DNA of 64,000 bases, taken from Auricularia sp. M13 (taxonomy: Eukaryota; Basidiomycota; Agaricomycetes; Auriculariales; Auriculariaceae). Positions 12,369-23,280 of this stretch are shown here, one piece after another (the first letter of the stretch is position 1; each line of letters starts with the position of its first letter). The notes beneath the pieces are model-generated. The model was not told where the DNA came from. It saw nothing but the letters and a program-made list of their open reading frames with translations, and made no database searches. The stretch covers positions 3,906,001 through 3,970,000 of the forward strand of contig CM073195.1 in the NCBI GenBank assembly GCA_037042915.1, in the 5' to 3' direction. The position numbers and the translations under genes are program-made.

Positions 12369-12943
12369 TCCTTCGTCATCTCGTTATCTCGCGTCGCGTT
12401 TCACCTCAAGTAAGTAAATGTGCAGGGCCTGGGGATCGCCGCTGCGCCCCTTGACTTCGTGGAATCAAGGGCGTTTGATTGCATGGATATTACGAGGGGA
12501 GTGCTTCAACAGAGATCGTGATCTGCTTACTTGGCCATTCGCGCGAGCTTCTGCAGGCTTCTGCTGTACAGGAAGTCTCCGATGATTTCTTGCTATTGTC
12601 TGAGATGAAGTGAGGAGAGGACAGAAATGATTGATGGGACAGCGCACTATTGCGACTGCATCTACAGATGAGCTGGAACGTCAACGCGAATAATGTACTT
12701 GTGGTACAATGCAAATATGTAAGTAGTGGTACTTTCTACTAAAGGTGAACGTGGCTGAACATAATTGAAAGCAACGAAAGCGTCGAATATAACTGAAAGG
12801 ACAGGCGTGGAAATTAGAAGTACGAAGAAAAAGTCGGTGGCCTGGTTGTGCGACTATACCACAGAATTAAGATATACAAATGGGGGTCAAGAAAGCCACG
12901 CGCAGCCATCCAGCGGCTGTCTTGCCTGGTTCGTCGACCTCTA
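12369..12943. other. Intergenic between convergent genes
   Basis: TRAPPC10 ends at 12368 (+) and the next gene ends at 12944 (-), so this is a shared 3' region. Nothing else is recognised. Confidence 0.45.
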
Positions 12944-14503
12944 TTACCGTCTCCTTGCGAAGAATTTGCGTACGCTAAACGTCGACTTCTTTTTCTGGGC
13001 GACCGGCTTGGTGAGCGGCGCGTCGAGGAACCCGGGTCGCAATTTTGGTGTGAGGTCGTCGCCCTCGTTGATCTCGACGACGTTGTCGTTCGCGTCGAGC
13101 CCGAGCCGCCTGCGTGCCTTGCTGTCGTCCGAAGGCACCTTGGGATTCCGGCCGGGCTCGATCGAGTGCGTAAGCTGCTGCAGCGTGGCGTTCACCGCGC
13201 GCGCGCGAGCCTTGCCGGAGAGACGCTGGTGCAAGGGGTGCATCAGGTGCGGGCTGGCCGGCTCGGCGGTGGGGAGGGCGGACTGGCGCGGCGTCGCGGC
13301 CGCGAACGTCGGGAACAGCGAGCCGTTCGAGATCATGCTGTCGCGCGTGCCTGCGGTGATGGTCGACGCGCGGCGGGAGGCGCGGCGGCGAGAGGCCTGC
13401 GAGCGGCGCTTGCGGTTGCGCACCGTGTACACGCTGGGCGAGACCGCGGACGCTGGCGACGGGTCCGACAGCAGGAAGTTGCTCTGGGTCACGAGCGTCA
13501 GCGGCGGCGGCGACGGACGCTTCTTGCGCGGCGTCGAACAAGATGCGATCGGCTCAGGCGGCGCCAAGAACTGCGGGCACGTTGCCGGTGCGCGGAACGC
13601 CTTGCAGACGATGGCCGTGCCCTCGCCTGAGTACATGCTGGCCAGGTCGCTGGCCATCTCGTCGCCGGGCGTCGTGACGTCGGTTTCGTCCTCCCACTCG
13701 GCGGCCGAGCTGGTGCCCTCGTCTGCGGTCAACTCGGGCACGTTGTGCAGCTCGCTGCTGGCGCTGGACGGGCACGGCGAAGGCAGGTCAAGCAGGAAGC
13801 CATGAGTGGACGGGCGGATGCTGCAGCGTGCGCCATCGAGAGGCAGAGTCGGCGACGCGAGCGGGCGCGCCGACAGCTTCTTGATCGTGTTGAGCGACAG
13901 TCTGCGGGCGCCAACCTGGTTCGGGTGCGGCTTGCTCGCGGCCGACGTCGGGCTCGGCAGCGGGGCAGGCACGACCTTGCGTTGGTCGACGGGTTTGCGT
14001 GGCTTCCTGTCGAACGTAAAAGGCGCGGCGGGCGGCATACCGTGGAATGCAGCGCAAGGCGTGGGAGGCAGCGGTCGCGGGCCCTTGGGACGTGCGACCC
14101 GCTGCGCCTGCATCGTGGCGGACGACCACTCCTTGACAGTGTTCCAGTGGGATGACGGGCAGGCGCCGTCAGCGGTGGAGGGACGCGCTGCTGGCCGGGG
14201 ACCAAGAGGAGCGCTGCTCCTCGAAGTCGACGTGGTGCGGGGACGGTCGAGGACTGCGAAGGCAGCCGAGGGATTGGGATTTTCTTGTGCGCTGAAGCTT
14301 TCGGAATACCCGTGACCAGCAAGTTTCGGGGTGGACATATTGTGGTAGTGGTAGACGAACGAGCTGGGTGTCACGGGCGAATCAAGGTCGAGAAAACTGC
14401 TCCCCGAGTCGTAGGAGTGAGCACGCCGGGCCGCCGGGCGTAGGGAGCAGTTCGAATAGTGTTGAGGAGAAGAAAGCGCGAAAGCAGAAGAGGTGCGGCC
14501 CAA
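12944..14503 (-). CDS. Unrecognised Ser/Pro/Arg-rich protein
   Basis: A single 519-codon frame with no intron needed. The sequence is mostly low-complexity and probably disordered, with many Ser, Pro, Thr and Arg residues. It has basic clusters (RNRKRRSQASRRRASRRAST) and a strongly basic C-terminus (STFSVRKFFARRR) that could bind membrane or nucleic acid. A central block, TSLDLD-like and acidic (WEDETDVTTPGDEM), may be a small conserved island. No enzymatic domain is visible. Length, GC-rich third positions and the lack of a competing gene support it as real. I cannot name its role. The start at 14503 is the first ATG; a start at a later Met (for example MSTPKLAG) is possible. Confidence 0.6.
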   Translation of the reverse strand: MGRTSSAFALSSPQHYSNCSLRPAARRAHSYDSGSSFLDLDSPVTPSSFVYHYHNMSTPKLAGHGYSESFSAQENPNPSAAFAVLDRPRTTSTSRSSAPLGPRPAARPSTADGACPSSHWNTVKEWSSATMQAQRVARPKGPRPLPPTPCAAFHGMPPAAPFTFDRKPRKPVDQRKVVPAPLPSPTSAASKPHPNQVGARRLSLNTIKKLSARPLASPTLPLDGARCSIRPSTHGFLLDLPSPCPSSASSELHNVPELTADEGTSSAAEWEDETDVTTPGDEMASDLASMYSGEGTAIVCKAFRAPATCPQFLAPPEPIASCSTPRKKRPSPPPLTLVTQSNFLLSDPSPASAVSPSVYTVRNRKRRSQASRRRASRRASTITAGTRDSMISNGSLFPTFAAATPRQSALPTAEPASPHLMHPLHQRLSGKARARAVNATLQQLTHSIEPGRNPKVPSDDSKARRRLGLDANDNVVEINEGDDLTPKLRPGFLDAPLTKPVAQKKKSTFSVRKFFARRR

Positions 14504-15784
14504 GAGGAAGGCCGGTGCGCCCGACTTGGCGACCTTCTTATGGTTTATAACTGCGCAGTATTATTACAAAAAGAACAGATCAAACGGGGACAACGAACCC
14601 ATATCGATGACAGGCAGATCGTGATGCTACGTCGGCATCTCATTGAGCTCAGGCCCGTGTTTTCAGGATGATCACTGACCGTGAGAGGGCGTCGCGGGAC
14701 TAGTAATAACAATGGTGGTACACAGCAGCTGGAGCCCAGCTCCAATGGCGAGTGGAGAAAGCTGCGGGAGAGGAGTGATCTCGCTAGAGACCGTCACCAG
14801 ACGAGGGGTGGGAACTGCCGGCTTTCTATATCACCCTAAACAATGAGATCCGGGAGCAGTAGCACAATAAGCGAACCACATAATACCACAATGCCACCGA
14901 CGTGTCCATAGTCGCATTCGCATTGTTTCTACGCATTCTCCAGCATCTCTCTCTGCTCTCTTGGTGCGGGCTTTGCGCCTCGCAGCTCGCGAAAATTTTC
15001 TCAGGAGATCAACGGACCTGCGGATGCAATCAGTGCGAACAGCCGGGTAATCCCGTCCGGGTGCCTGAGATAACTGCGGATCTCAGATGAAGTTGAAGCA
15101 GGATGAAGTCATATCGGAAGATACGGGCATACGCTGACCTGATAAATACCGACAGTTCTCAAAAAAGCTACCTGAAAAATATCTTTCATGAACTCACTGA
15201 CTCCACTGCGCTCTCGAAGCAGCAACGTCGAAGCACCGCATAACAGAGCGTCGCAACCCAGTGATCGTTTTTCTTCTCCCACGGCAGGAACGGCCGGAGC
15301 CAGGCCGGAGCTCAAAATGTGGGCCTCTCCGAGTCTCCCGAACGCATCACAGCCACGTGTAGCGATCTCGATTGCGCAGCCTAATCCGGACGCACGCTCG
15401 TGGCGCAACCGCGTTTGCTCAATCGCCAATCCCTTCCGGCGTCTATTTTGCATCGGGGTCGGTCATATGTAACTCTAATGGGATGCGCTACGAGTAGAGA
15501 TTCGGGACGTCTTTACGCCCTCCTCTCACTGCCCTCTTGCCATTGGCTCGCGTAGATCAGACATGTTTAGTCACTTTACCGCTTTGTCGGCGTTCTCGCA
15601 GTATCTGTCAGCGGAGTTCGAAATCATTGACATCCCCAGCTGCAGGCACTGTGCTGTACCAACCATGGCAAAGGATCCGATTCAGTAGTAACTCCGCCGC
15701 TCAGCACCGCGTTTCGTATTGGTTTATAACGGCTTTGGATCTTCATCTCAGTGCTCACGCAAACCTCAAACAACCTCGCCGGAA
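14504..15784. other. Intergenic, about 1.3 kb, nothing recognised
   Basis: Neither strand has a frame with a recognisable domain or splice continuity. The first 300 bp upstream of 14503 should hold the promoter of the Ser/Pro-rich gene. The region ends at the hAT-type insertion. Confidence 0.4.
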
Positions 15785-16427
15785 GAAACTAGTAGGGCTG
15801 TCAACCGTACCGTATACGGGTGACGGCCGTATAGCAGACGGCTGGATACGGGTTACGGACCGTACCGTATACGGGCCTTGGGAAGCTCGCACGAGAGCCA
15901 TACGGTACGGGTGGAACCCGTATACGGCCGTCGACGGCCGTATACGGGGAGCATGCAATTTCGACGCACCTTGACCGCTCCAGGTCACTTTAAGAATACA
16001 TTTGAGTCATTAGTGAGCAGTAATATGGCACTCGCTCAATGATGGTCCCTCTGAAAGGCATTGTTTCACGGTGTCGATGGGTTGTCGACGTCCGCGGCGG
16101 TGTTGATGCCCAATCTCCGGCGCTCCGATAGCACTAAGTCCGCGAGATTTGGGCCTCAGGTCACGGCATCTGCATGAAATCCTGCTTAGGGTTGCGTAGA
16201 GGGTATGAACACTGGTGAGATAGCCTAAATATTACCCCTTGAGCAGCTTCCGGACCCAAAGCAGACCGTTTTCACTCTACCCACCCGTATCCCGTACACG
16301 GACCCGTATACGGCCGTAGACATTACGGGCTACGGGTTCAAACAGACCTCTCGCGCAGGTCCGTACGAAGATTACGGGTACCGTATTTACGGCTTTGACG
16401 GCTACGGTTGGCACCCCTAGAAACTAG
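15785..16427. mobile_element. Non-autonomous hAT-type element (MITE), 627 bp, with 8-bp target duplication
   Basis: The element runs from 15793 to 16419. Its ends are inverted: tagggctgtcaaccgta on the left and, as reverse complement, taggggtgccaaccgta on the right. It is flanked by a perfect direct repeat gaaactag at 15785-15792 and 16420-16427. The 8-bp target duplication and TAGGG-type ends are hallmarks of the hAT superfamily. The interior has no transposase frame. It is filled with copies of the palindromic motif ccgtatacgg and variants near both ends, which may be subterminal transposase-binding repeats. The perfect target duplication suggests a fairly recent insertion. Confidence 0.88.
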
Positions 16428-17289
16428 GTCAGCACTAGTCAGCAATACTTCGAAGGATCATCCATTATCAGCGAAGGTCCAAGTTTGCGGAGGAGACTAG
16501 CACTGCGTGTCCATCGTTCACCGATCCCATCCCTCTTCGTCGCCACCTGTAATTGGTAATGATTCGCTCTCAGATCTCGCAGTTGACAGCTCCGCGAGTG
16601 GTGGACTCCAAAGCCCCTATAGATTCGCCTCCGACCGCCGTGGCTGTATCTCTTCGCGTTCTGGCTCCTGAACGTATCGCAAGTATTCCACGACAGTTCG
16701 GGCTGGAGATTGTTGTCCATGCCTGTAGGTAATCGATGAAGATGCCGGTAACCGGAGGTGATTATCAACTTACGCCCGATCCTCCGCGGGGAAGGGTCCG
16801 TCGCAAAGTCCAACGAAGAATGGTGCGGCCATAGTACTTGCATAATTAGTGTGCGCCGCAATTTGACTGACTTTGCTCGGAAATTATTTGGAAGACATGG
16901 GGTTGCGTTCAGGTCCTGGCAGACTGATCGTAATGCCCCACACTCTGACTGAGCTTGGTGAAATCTCCACGGAAGGATGATGCGCAGTCCATATGAAACA
17001 CGCTGTCATAATCTCAAACTTCTAATAACACAAGTGTGTAGGCGACGCTGAGGTGGGCCATCCCAACTTGACGACCCATTGAAGTCTGTACGCTGTCCCT
17101 GTCCTTATTTACATTGCATTTTACCATCCCTGTACCATTCTAAGTCATGCTCCCGTCAGATTCATTGTATTTGGAGCAACGTTCTGGTTAGCACCGAATG
17201 TCACCCGTTATCCCCGTGATGACGATTGAACATGACGCGACTTCAAACCCCGCTCAGAACTCTGACTCCTCTCATTCCGCTTCCATCAC
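16428..17289. other. Intergenic, nothing recognised
   Basis: An open frame of about 140 codons exists on the minus strand (16439-16861). It has no domain and an irregular composition, so I do not call it. The right end should hold the promoter of the macrodomain gene. Confidence 0.4.
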
Positions 17290-18033
17290 ATGACAGCCAC
17301 CGTCAAGCACCTAGTCGGAGATCTCTTTGCCGCGCCTCGCAATGCCATATTGGTGCATGCGTGTAACACACAGGGTTCGTGGGGTGGCGGCATAGCCGTC
17401 GAGTTCCACGCCCGCTATCCTGCTGCGTTCAAGGTCTACCGCGCCCACTGCCTTGAGCACGACTCGGACGCCCTCATTGGGACCTGCCTTCTTATATCAG
17501 GCGCTGCCGATGAACACGACATCGCTTGCCTGTTCACCTCCAGACGGTACGGCGCACGCAAGGACAAGCCCGCGCAGATATTAGACGCCACGGAAAGCGC
17601 GCTGAGGGACTTGATGAAGAAGAATGTGTCGAATAAGGAGCTACATGCATGGTATGCTTCTTCATTTCCTACGCAAAATCCTTGGATGTTGCGCTCAAAG
17701 CTTTTCAGCAAAATCAACTCTGGCAAGTTCGGCGTACCGTGGGCCGACTCGGAGGCCGTTATTCGGCGCATAGGTGCTTCCATGATCGTATACAGTCCTC
17801 CTGCAAACGCCGAGTCGCAGACGATTGAGACAGCAGACGGAAAGTCCGAGTCATCAAAGTCTGCGGCGCCGTCGCAGCGTGGGACGGCTCGAGGGCGCGG
17901 CAGGAAACCCAGTCGTCAAATGACGCTTGGGGCATTTGGAATGGGCTCACGCGTGGCCAAGTCGGTGAGGGGTGCGGAGAAGCGAGATCCATCCACATCC
18001 AGCGCCGCGAGCGCAGCAGGGCCACCAAGCTAG
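17290..18033 (+). CDS. POA1: ADP-ribose 1''-phosphate phosphatase-like macrodomain protein
   Basis: The macrodomain of Poa1 type removes phosphate from ADP-ribose 1''-phosphate, a by-product of tRNA splicing. The N-terminal 130 residues show the ligand loop HACNTQGSWGGGIA, the strand TCLLISG and the FTSRRYGARKD block. One intron at 17652-17708 joins ELHAC to KINSGKFGVPW, the conserved second half of the domain. The intron is 57 nt with no stop, so a retained-intron product would stay in frame. The C-terminal extension is Ser/Lys/Arg-rich (TARGRGRKPSRQMTLGAFG). Its QMTLGAFG patch resembles a PCNA-interaction (PIP-like) motif, which is inference. The start at 17290 is the only ATG before the domain. 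Confidence 0.88.
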   Translation: MTATVKHLVGDLFAAPRNAILVHACNTQGSWGGGIAVEFHARYPAAFKVYRAHCLEHDSDALIGTCLLISGAADEHDIACLFTSRRYGARKDKPAQILDATESALRDLMKKNVSNKELHAWYASSFPTQNPWMLRSKLFSKINSGKFGVPWADSEAVIRRIGASMIVYSPPANAESQTIETADGKSESSKSAAPSQRGTARGRGRKPSRQMTLGAFGMGSRVAKSVRGAEKRDPSTSSAASAAGPPS

Positions 18034-18506
18034 GACGCCTATACCTCCTCATAGAACTCAGTATTGCAATGTTTCGCTTTGCATGTATTCGTATTGTGCT
18101 GTTGGATTCAATGCGTATCTGGTGCACTTGACACACGGGAGGGATGGTCCGGAGACGCTGCTCTCAGAGGAAGCACGTTTTGCGCCAGCTACTAGAGGAT
18201 GGCGGCTGAAGCTACATCCTTCGCATGCGGCGTATCCTGCTCAACTCGAGTTTTACAGGCTTGAGTTTACAGCCAATGTCAGCTTGAGCGCACGGAAAAG
18301 GCACGGTCGAGCGGCCCTGGCCATTTGCGTTGCACGGAATGTATGGTGATGATGATGTTATATACAATGCTTTTCTCCGCGAACACCTGCGGAACCCTGT
18401 GATAGAAATGAACAATGCTCAAGCAGCGAGGGAAAGTGGAGGCCCTAGTGCTCTTCATCGGCGCGGCGTAGCCGACGCCAGGCGCCCCTCAGGGGCTCGA
18501 TAAGCG
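18034..18506. other. Intergenic between convergent genes
   Basis: This is the shared 3' region of the macrodomain gene (+) and the next gene (-). A GC-rich stretch at 18430-18550 has imperfect inverted GGCGCC-type repeats but no clear function. Confidence 0.4.
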
Positions 18507-19531
18507 TTAATGAACGTCGGCGCCCAGCGCCGCCCTCGCTCGTGGAGGTAAAATCTTATAGGCCGTCTTTACGGGGTTCGTCACATCGTGATGCTACCAG
18601 GACGCAGAAGTGAGCAACGAAGCATAGACAATGCGAAATGAACCCTGAACTTACGGACAACATAACCGCCGTGCTGTGCACCCTCTCGCACGCGAGATGT
18701 GGCAAAGTCTCGTGCTCGGTGATCTCAGTGATCGACTCGAGCCGAGGAACGAAGGAACGGGCGGGGAACTGTGCGCGGGGCAGATGCAATCAGCGGCTAG
18801 CTCGCTAAGCGATAAGACGAGCATACCTGCGTAGCGTAGAGACGTTGGCGACGCGACTTGCGCCTTGAGGACGTCCTGGTCGTCGTAATAAATGAGATGC
18901 TGTTGAGGCGGGCGCGTGACGCGGCGCAAGCGTCACCCAGGGTCTCCTCGGCTGCCTCGTTCTCCTCTCCAATGGATGTAAGCGGCTTCAGAGCAATCGC
19001 CACTCGCGCCCGTTTGCCAGCGGGCTTAGGCATCGCAGATGAACCCTCAGAGGACGGGAAAGCGACGGTGTTCTGCTGAGGACTGCATGGGGGAGAGTCG
19101 CGCCTGGCCCGCTTCATGGATGTGGCGGCGGGGACTGGCTCAGCGCCTGACGGGCCGCTAAGCAGCCGAGCGCGAGCGATTGGTTGCACGGAACGCTGGA
19201 AATTGGTTCTGTCGGTCATGGGGGCGGCGTGAGTGTTGTGCGGTTGTGGCAGACGCGGGCTGGCGCGGACGGGGCGGTCTGGGATGGAGAGCAGTAGGCC
19301 TGGTCGTTCGATCGGGACGGCGTTCGTTATAGGGTAGGGACAGACGTTATGGGTCGAGTCTAATAGGGGGGATGGACCTGACTGGTCTGTGCAGTCCGAG
19401 GCCGCGATCGTCTCGGTCCGGGGCGCAATGTCAAGACATTCACTGGCATGGCCAGCGGCGTGGCTGTCATCTGTGCGTCCCGCGACGGCGGAGCGCGCAA
19501 CACGTGCATCGTGCGAGTCGGCCGGGGTCAT
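18507..19531 (-). CDS. Unrecognised small basic protein, three exons
   Basis: I do not recognise the family. Three exons (19531-18827, 18768-18655, 18593-18507) join in phase zero into a 301-residue protein. The first 235 residues are Ser/Pro/Arg-rich and probably disordered, with a basic patch (MKRARRDSP...KRARVAIALKPL) that could be a nuclear signal. The short last exons carry the most ordered-looking sequence (LESITEITEHETLPHLACERVH, then NPVKTAYKILPPRARAALGADVH). The start MTPADS is chosen because a TATA-like element (tatatac on the plus strand near 19606) lies about 75 bp upstream. An upstream in-frame Met at 19828 would add about 99 poorly ordered residues. Its function is unknown. Confidence 0.55.
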
Positions 19532-19873
19532 AACGAGTTGATAGGGTCGGGCGGTAGGCCAGCTACGGGGAGCGTGAGGACACAACGCAACGCGTAGCTG
19601 GCGATATATACGGCGCCGCACAGCCCGCGACGCGGTTGTACGAGTCAGAGATTGTATTCGCGGCAAGTTACAATAGCCCTTTGTTCGCGGGCGATCCGGG
19701 TCATCGGGCAGGAAGCCGAAGTTACACCTGTTTGCGGCCGACAGTCTTCTTGGTCGCTTCCTGCTTCCAGGGCTGCCTGCATACATCGCCTGATCTCTCT
19801 GGACTAGGCATATATGAGAGTCGTACACAAGATTTTACATGCGATATGCCCGTCCATTGAAAAGAATGCACGT
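19532..19873. promoter_or_regulatory. Intergenic with TATA-like element
   Basis: A TATA-like sequence (gcgatatatacgg on the plus strand, about 19602-19614) could drive the minus-strand gene starting at 19531. The right end is the 3' flank of the lyase gene. Confidence 0.4.
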
Positions 19874-22800
19874 TTCATTGCGGCGCCAACTCAGGTGCAA
19901 TCGCCAGCACGGCGTATTGTGACAACGAGTAGGACGCAGCGTCGTTCGTGTTCATGTTCACAATCTGTTGGTCACGTTCAGATTATAAAGTATCAGCGGG
20001 AATAAGTCTGCGCACCTCACGCGTCGGGAACAGCACGTCCGGGATGGCGACGTCGGTGACGTTGGAGCCAAAGCCAACGCCCGCTTGGTTGATCACAGTC
20101 CAAGCGGCTTGCTTCAGACTGTCATTACCAAGACGCTCTCCAGCGTACGCCTGCAGCTTCGCATAGAGCTTTCATTCCAACGGTGCATCAGTCCTGATCA
20201 CTGTCGAACGGTGGGTGGGGTCATCACATACATTGTTGAACCCTCCACTATTGAAGGACTTACCATAACGTGCAATTTTGCTGGAGGAAGAATCAGTCCA
20301 CACGATGATCTGCATGAATACACGCCCAATGTACTCACTCGGCGTTGGGGGCGTTGTAGTACTGCCCGAATTCAATCCACGCCTTGTCAAACTCGGGAAC
20401 ATCTTTCACGATGTCCACAAGTTCCATCAGAAACTCTCCTCCACCAAATATCTACGGCATAGGTCAAACAGGACAGTTAGACAAGCATGGAAGCCACCAT
20501 ACCATCGTTAAATGATACGAATCGCCACCCTCGCCGCCAATATCAGTCATATGGCCCGTGACGTTGTCGAACCCGACCGCGGACGCGAAGCCCGTGAACA
20601 AGCCAAACTTGAAAGCTCCAATGTCCCTCTAGAATCTCGTGTCAGAGATCTAGAACGAGAACGCATTGGGGCGCAGAACAAGCCGCCACGCACCATCCCC
20701 ACTTTGATCTTCTCGAGCCACTGCTCCTCGAGCGTGCGCTCCCAGCGCGTGAACCAGTTGCCCGCGAGCGCGGTCCAGTCGGGCCCGATGCGCACGCGCG
20801 TGGGCGTCGTGAACGGCGGCGCCTGCGGGACCTTGCGCAGCGGCTCCCATCTCACGATGCTCGCGTCGGCGAGCAGCGTGCTGTCCATGAGGTCGCCGAC
20901 GAGCTCGTCCGTCGTGAGGTAGAAGTACGGCCGGCGCAGCGTCGCGGACGCCACACGCGCCTCCTTGGCGCCGTCGCCCCAATGCGTGACGTGGTGCCGC
21001 GAGCCCAGCCCGGCGAACGAGCCCGTGTGGTGCGAGTCCACTTCGGAGAGGTGGCGCGTCAGCGCGCTCGCGAGCCGGAAGACGTCCGCGCGCCCGGTGC
21101 GCAGGAACGACATCCAGAGCCAGAGGTCCGTCCCCAGCTCGCCGTTGTCCCATGCGTAGCCGCCGACGTCGTAGCGCCATACATGGCGCGTTTGGTCTGC
21201 GCGAAGCGGCATGTTAGCTGGTGGAAATTGCGACGTTGTGGACGGACCATAGGTGTGCATGACATCTCCATAGTCCCAGAAGCCGTACCATTTGCGCTGT
21301 TCAATCTCCTGTGGAGTTAGTTGTCAGCGAGACGCGTAAATGGTCGCACGCTCTGTTACAACGCGCCTGGACGTAGAAGTCGAGTAAATCGCTCTTGGCC
21401 TTTTCGATGGCTGCAGCGCCAGCTCGCGATGCGTCGGGCAGATTCCAACGTCCGCCGAAAAGCTTGTGCGACGCGTAGAATGCGGGGTCCGCGACCAGCT
21501 GAGGGGTGTTGACCTTGTCATCGCATTAGTCTCTGAGATGACGCAGAGAGACAGCGGAGAGCGTACATACGTTGTCGAGGGCGCGCGCACTAAGGTCCTC
21601 TCGCGATGGCGTACTCTCGAACACCGACAGCGTCAAATCATACGAACGGCCGATGCCAGAAGGATCTGGGTCGGGATTCCCAACATCCTCGTAGGTCAAA
21701 TCGAGCTGCGCGCACTTCAGCATAATCTGGCGAGTCCGAGTATTAGAGTAGAACGAGCCAGCCTACCCCGTGCGCCACAGTGTCGTAGTGCCGCATATCA
21801 AGCGCCGGCGCGCGGGGTGAGTACGCCCACACGGTGACCTGCGCGGCATCGCCGTCCAGGCCGCGCACATCCGCGCCCGTCCACGCGCGCTGCCACGCAT
21901 CGCGCAGCGCGAAGCCGACGCCGCCCGCGCGCGCGCCGCCGACGAAGCCCGTGCCGCCCCAGCGGCGGCCCGCGCCCGCCTGCAGCCAGACGACCCGCGC
22001 GCCCTTGTCCGTGCGCTTGCGCACGACGAACCGCTCGGCGCCCTGCTGGTCGAGCGACCAGTCCGCCCAGCGCGGCAGCGTCGCGAACGTGCCCGAGACA
22101 CTCGCCGGCCAGGTGCTCGGGTCCGGCACGGGCGTCCCTGCGAATTGTGGGCCTAGCACCGCGGCCGTCGCGTCGCGTCGGAGACCGGAGAGGCCGAGCA
22201 GGGCTTCGCCCAGGATCCCGCCCTCCGAGGACGCGAAACGCACGTGGCGATCGTACGGCGCGTCGCTTAGTGGTGTGGAGAACGTCAGCCCCTGGGTACC
22301 GTCATGAGATGCTCGAGGAGTAAACGGAGAGAGGCGTACGAGGCCTTTGATAAAGTCCGCGTTTTGGTCACCGTCGTATATAAAGAAGTGCACGACGCGG
22401 ACGGACGTCGCGCCGGCTGCGATGTAGAAGCGTGCTGTGAAAGGGAGAAACGCCGCGTGTCCGCCGCCTTCGTATTTGCCAGTCACCTATAAGGACGAGT
22501 TGCAGTCAGCTACGCAGCTTGGATGACCACAGTATTTACCTTAATGACTGCACGGACAGGACCATGCTGCTCGATGGACACGCTGTCGACAACGCCATTG
22601 AGCGTTGCGATGGCCGGCGCTTGCTCGCCAAGCTCGGGATCGGGTCCAGCTTGAACATGCGCGACGAGTTGACAGTCCGAAGCTTTGGTCTTGCCTCCCA
22701 GAGAAATACTCGATATGAGGGTGTCACCCGATGGCTCGAACGTGACTGTCCAAAAGTGAGCAAGAATGGCGGGAGAAGAACGAACAAAGACTCACCTTGG

Positions 22801-23280
22801 AAAGAGCCAGTGGTCACCGTGATACCAGACGCGTCTTGGGACACGGACACCGGCGAGGGGTGCTGAGCTGGCTCGCCAGGGGTGATGCTGAGGGCATCGG
22901 ACAGCGCGCTGTCTGCGGCGAGCGCATGCCCCGACCATTTCAGAGAACCATCTGGCCAACTAAGAGCGTGTGAGGCTGAGTTTACGCGCAACTCAAAGGG
23001 ATCGCCTCACAATGCCAGAGGCCAAGTCTGAACCGCGAGAGACTCCCCGTCAGAACCAGTAGCGGAAACAGCTGTAGTTGCCGGCAATGAGCTTTGGACG
23101 CGTGAAATGACGAGGGCACGCACTGTCGTTCTTCTGAAACTGTCCTTGCGCCCAAGGCAAGCCGAACGCGCTGCCGGATGGCGTGGTGCTGGGCGGCTTG
23201 CCGTCGAGCCAGTGCAGTTGAACGGCGCCCAGCGAGCCGCAGACCAGACCGAGACACGCAATGAAGCGCGCAGCACGCAT
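19874..23280 (-). CDS. PcRGLX/YetA-like secreted exo-rhamnogalacturonan lyase
   Basis: Proteins of this family degrade the rhamnogalacturonan backbone of pectin outside the cell. The N-terminus is a signal peptide (MRAARFIACLGLVCGSLG). It is followed by LHWLDGKPPSTTPSG and, across two introns, FWPDGSLKWSGHA of the RIFT-barrel domain. The middle domain holds SIEQHGPVRAVIK, VRVVHFFIYDGD, RWADWSLDQQG and WAYSPRAPALDMRHYD. The C-terminal alpha/alpha toroid holds YEDVGNPDPDPSGIGRS, RKWYGFWDYGDVMHTYG, RYDVGGYAWDNGELGTDLW and HHVTHWGDGAKEARV. There are about a dozen exons; firm ends include 23071-23011, 22959-22796, 22745-22540, 22486-21767, 21726-21571, 21513 and 20451-20339. A 17-nt exon is likely at 20280-20264. 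The exact borders after 20264 and near 21370 are unsure. A TATA box (tttatata, 23321-23329) lies about 42 bp before the ATG. Confidence 0.87.

Noticed and set aside
12848-13805. Long plus-strand open frames (260-346 codons) opposite the Ser/Pro-rich gene
   Set aside because: They overlap the longer 519-codon minus-strand frame. Their composition is typical of antisense shadows in GC-rich DNA, and no domain is visible.
15793-16419. Telomere- or centromere-like repeat, or CRISPR-like array, suggested by the repeated ccgtatacgg motif
   Set aside because: Spacing is irregular, the motifs lie at the ends of a unit with TIRs and an 8-bp duplication, and CRISPR arrays are not expected in a fungal nuclear genome.
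16439-16861. 140-codon minus-strand frame after the hAT element
   Set aside because: No domain, no splice continuity and irregular amino-acid composition.
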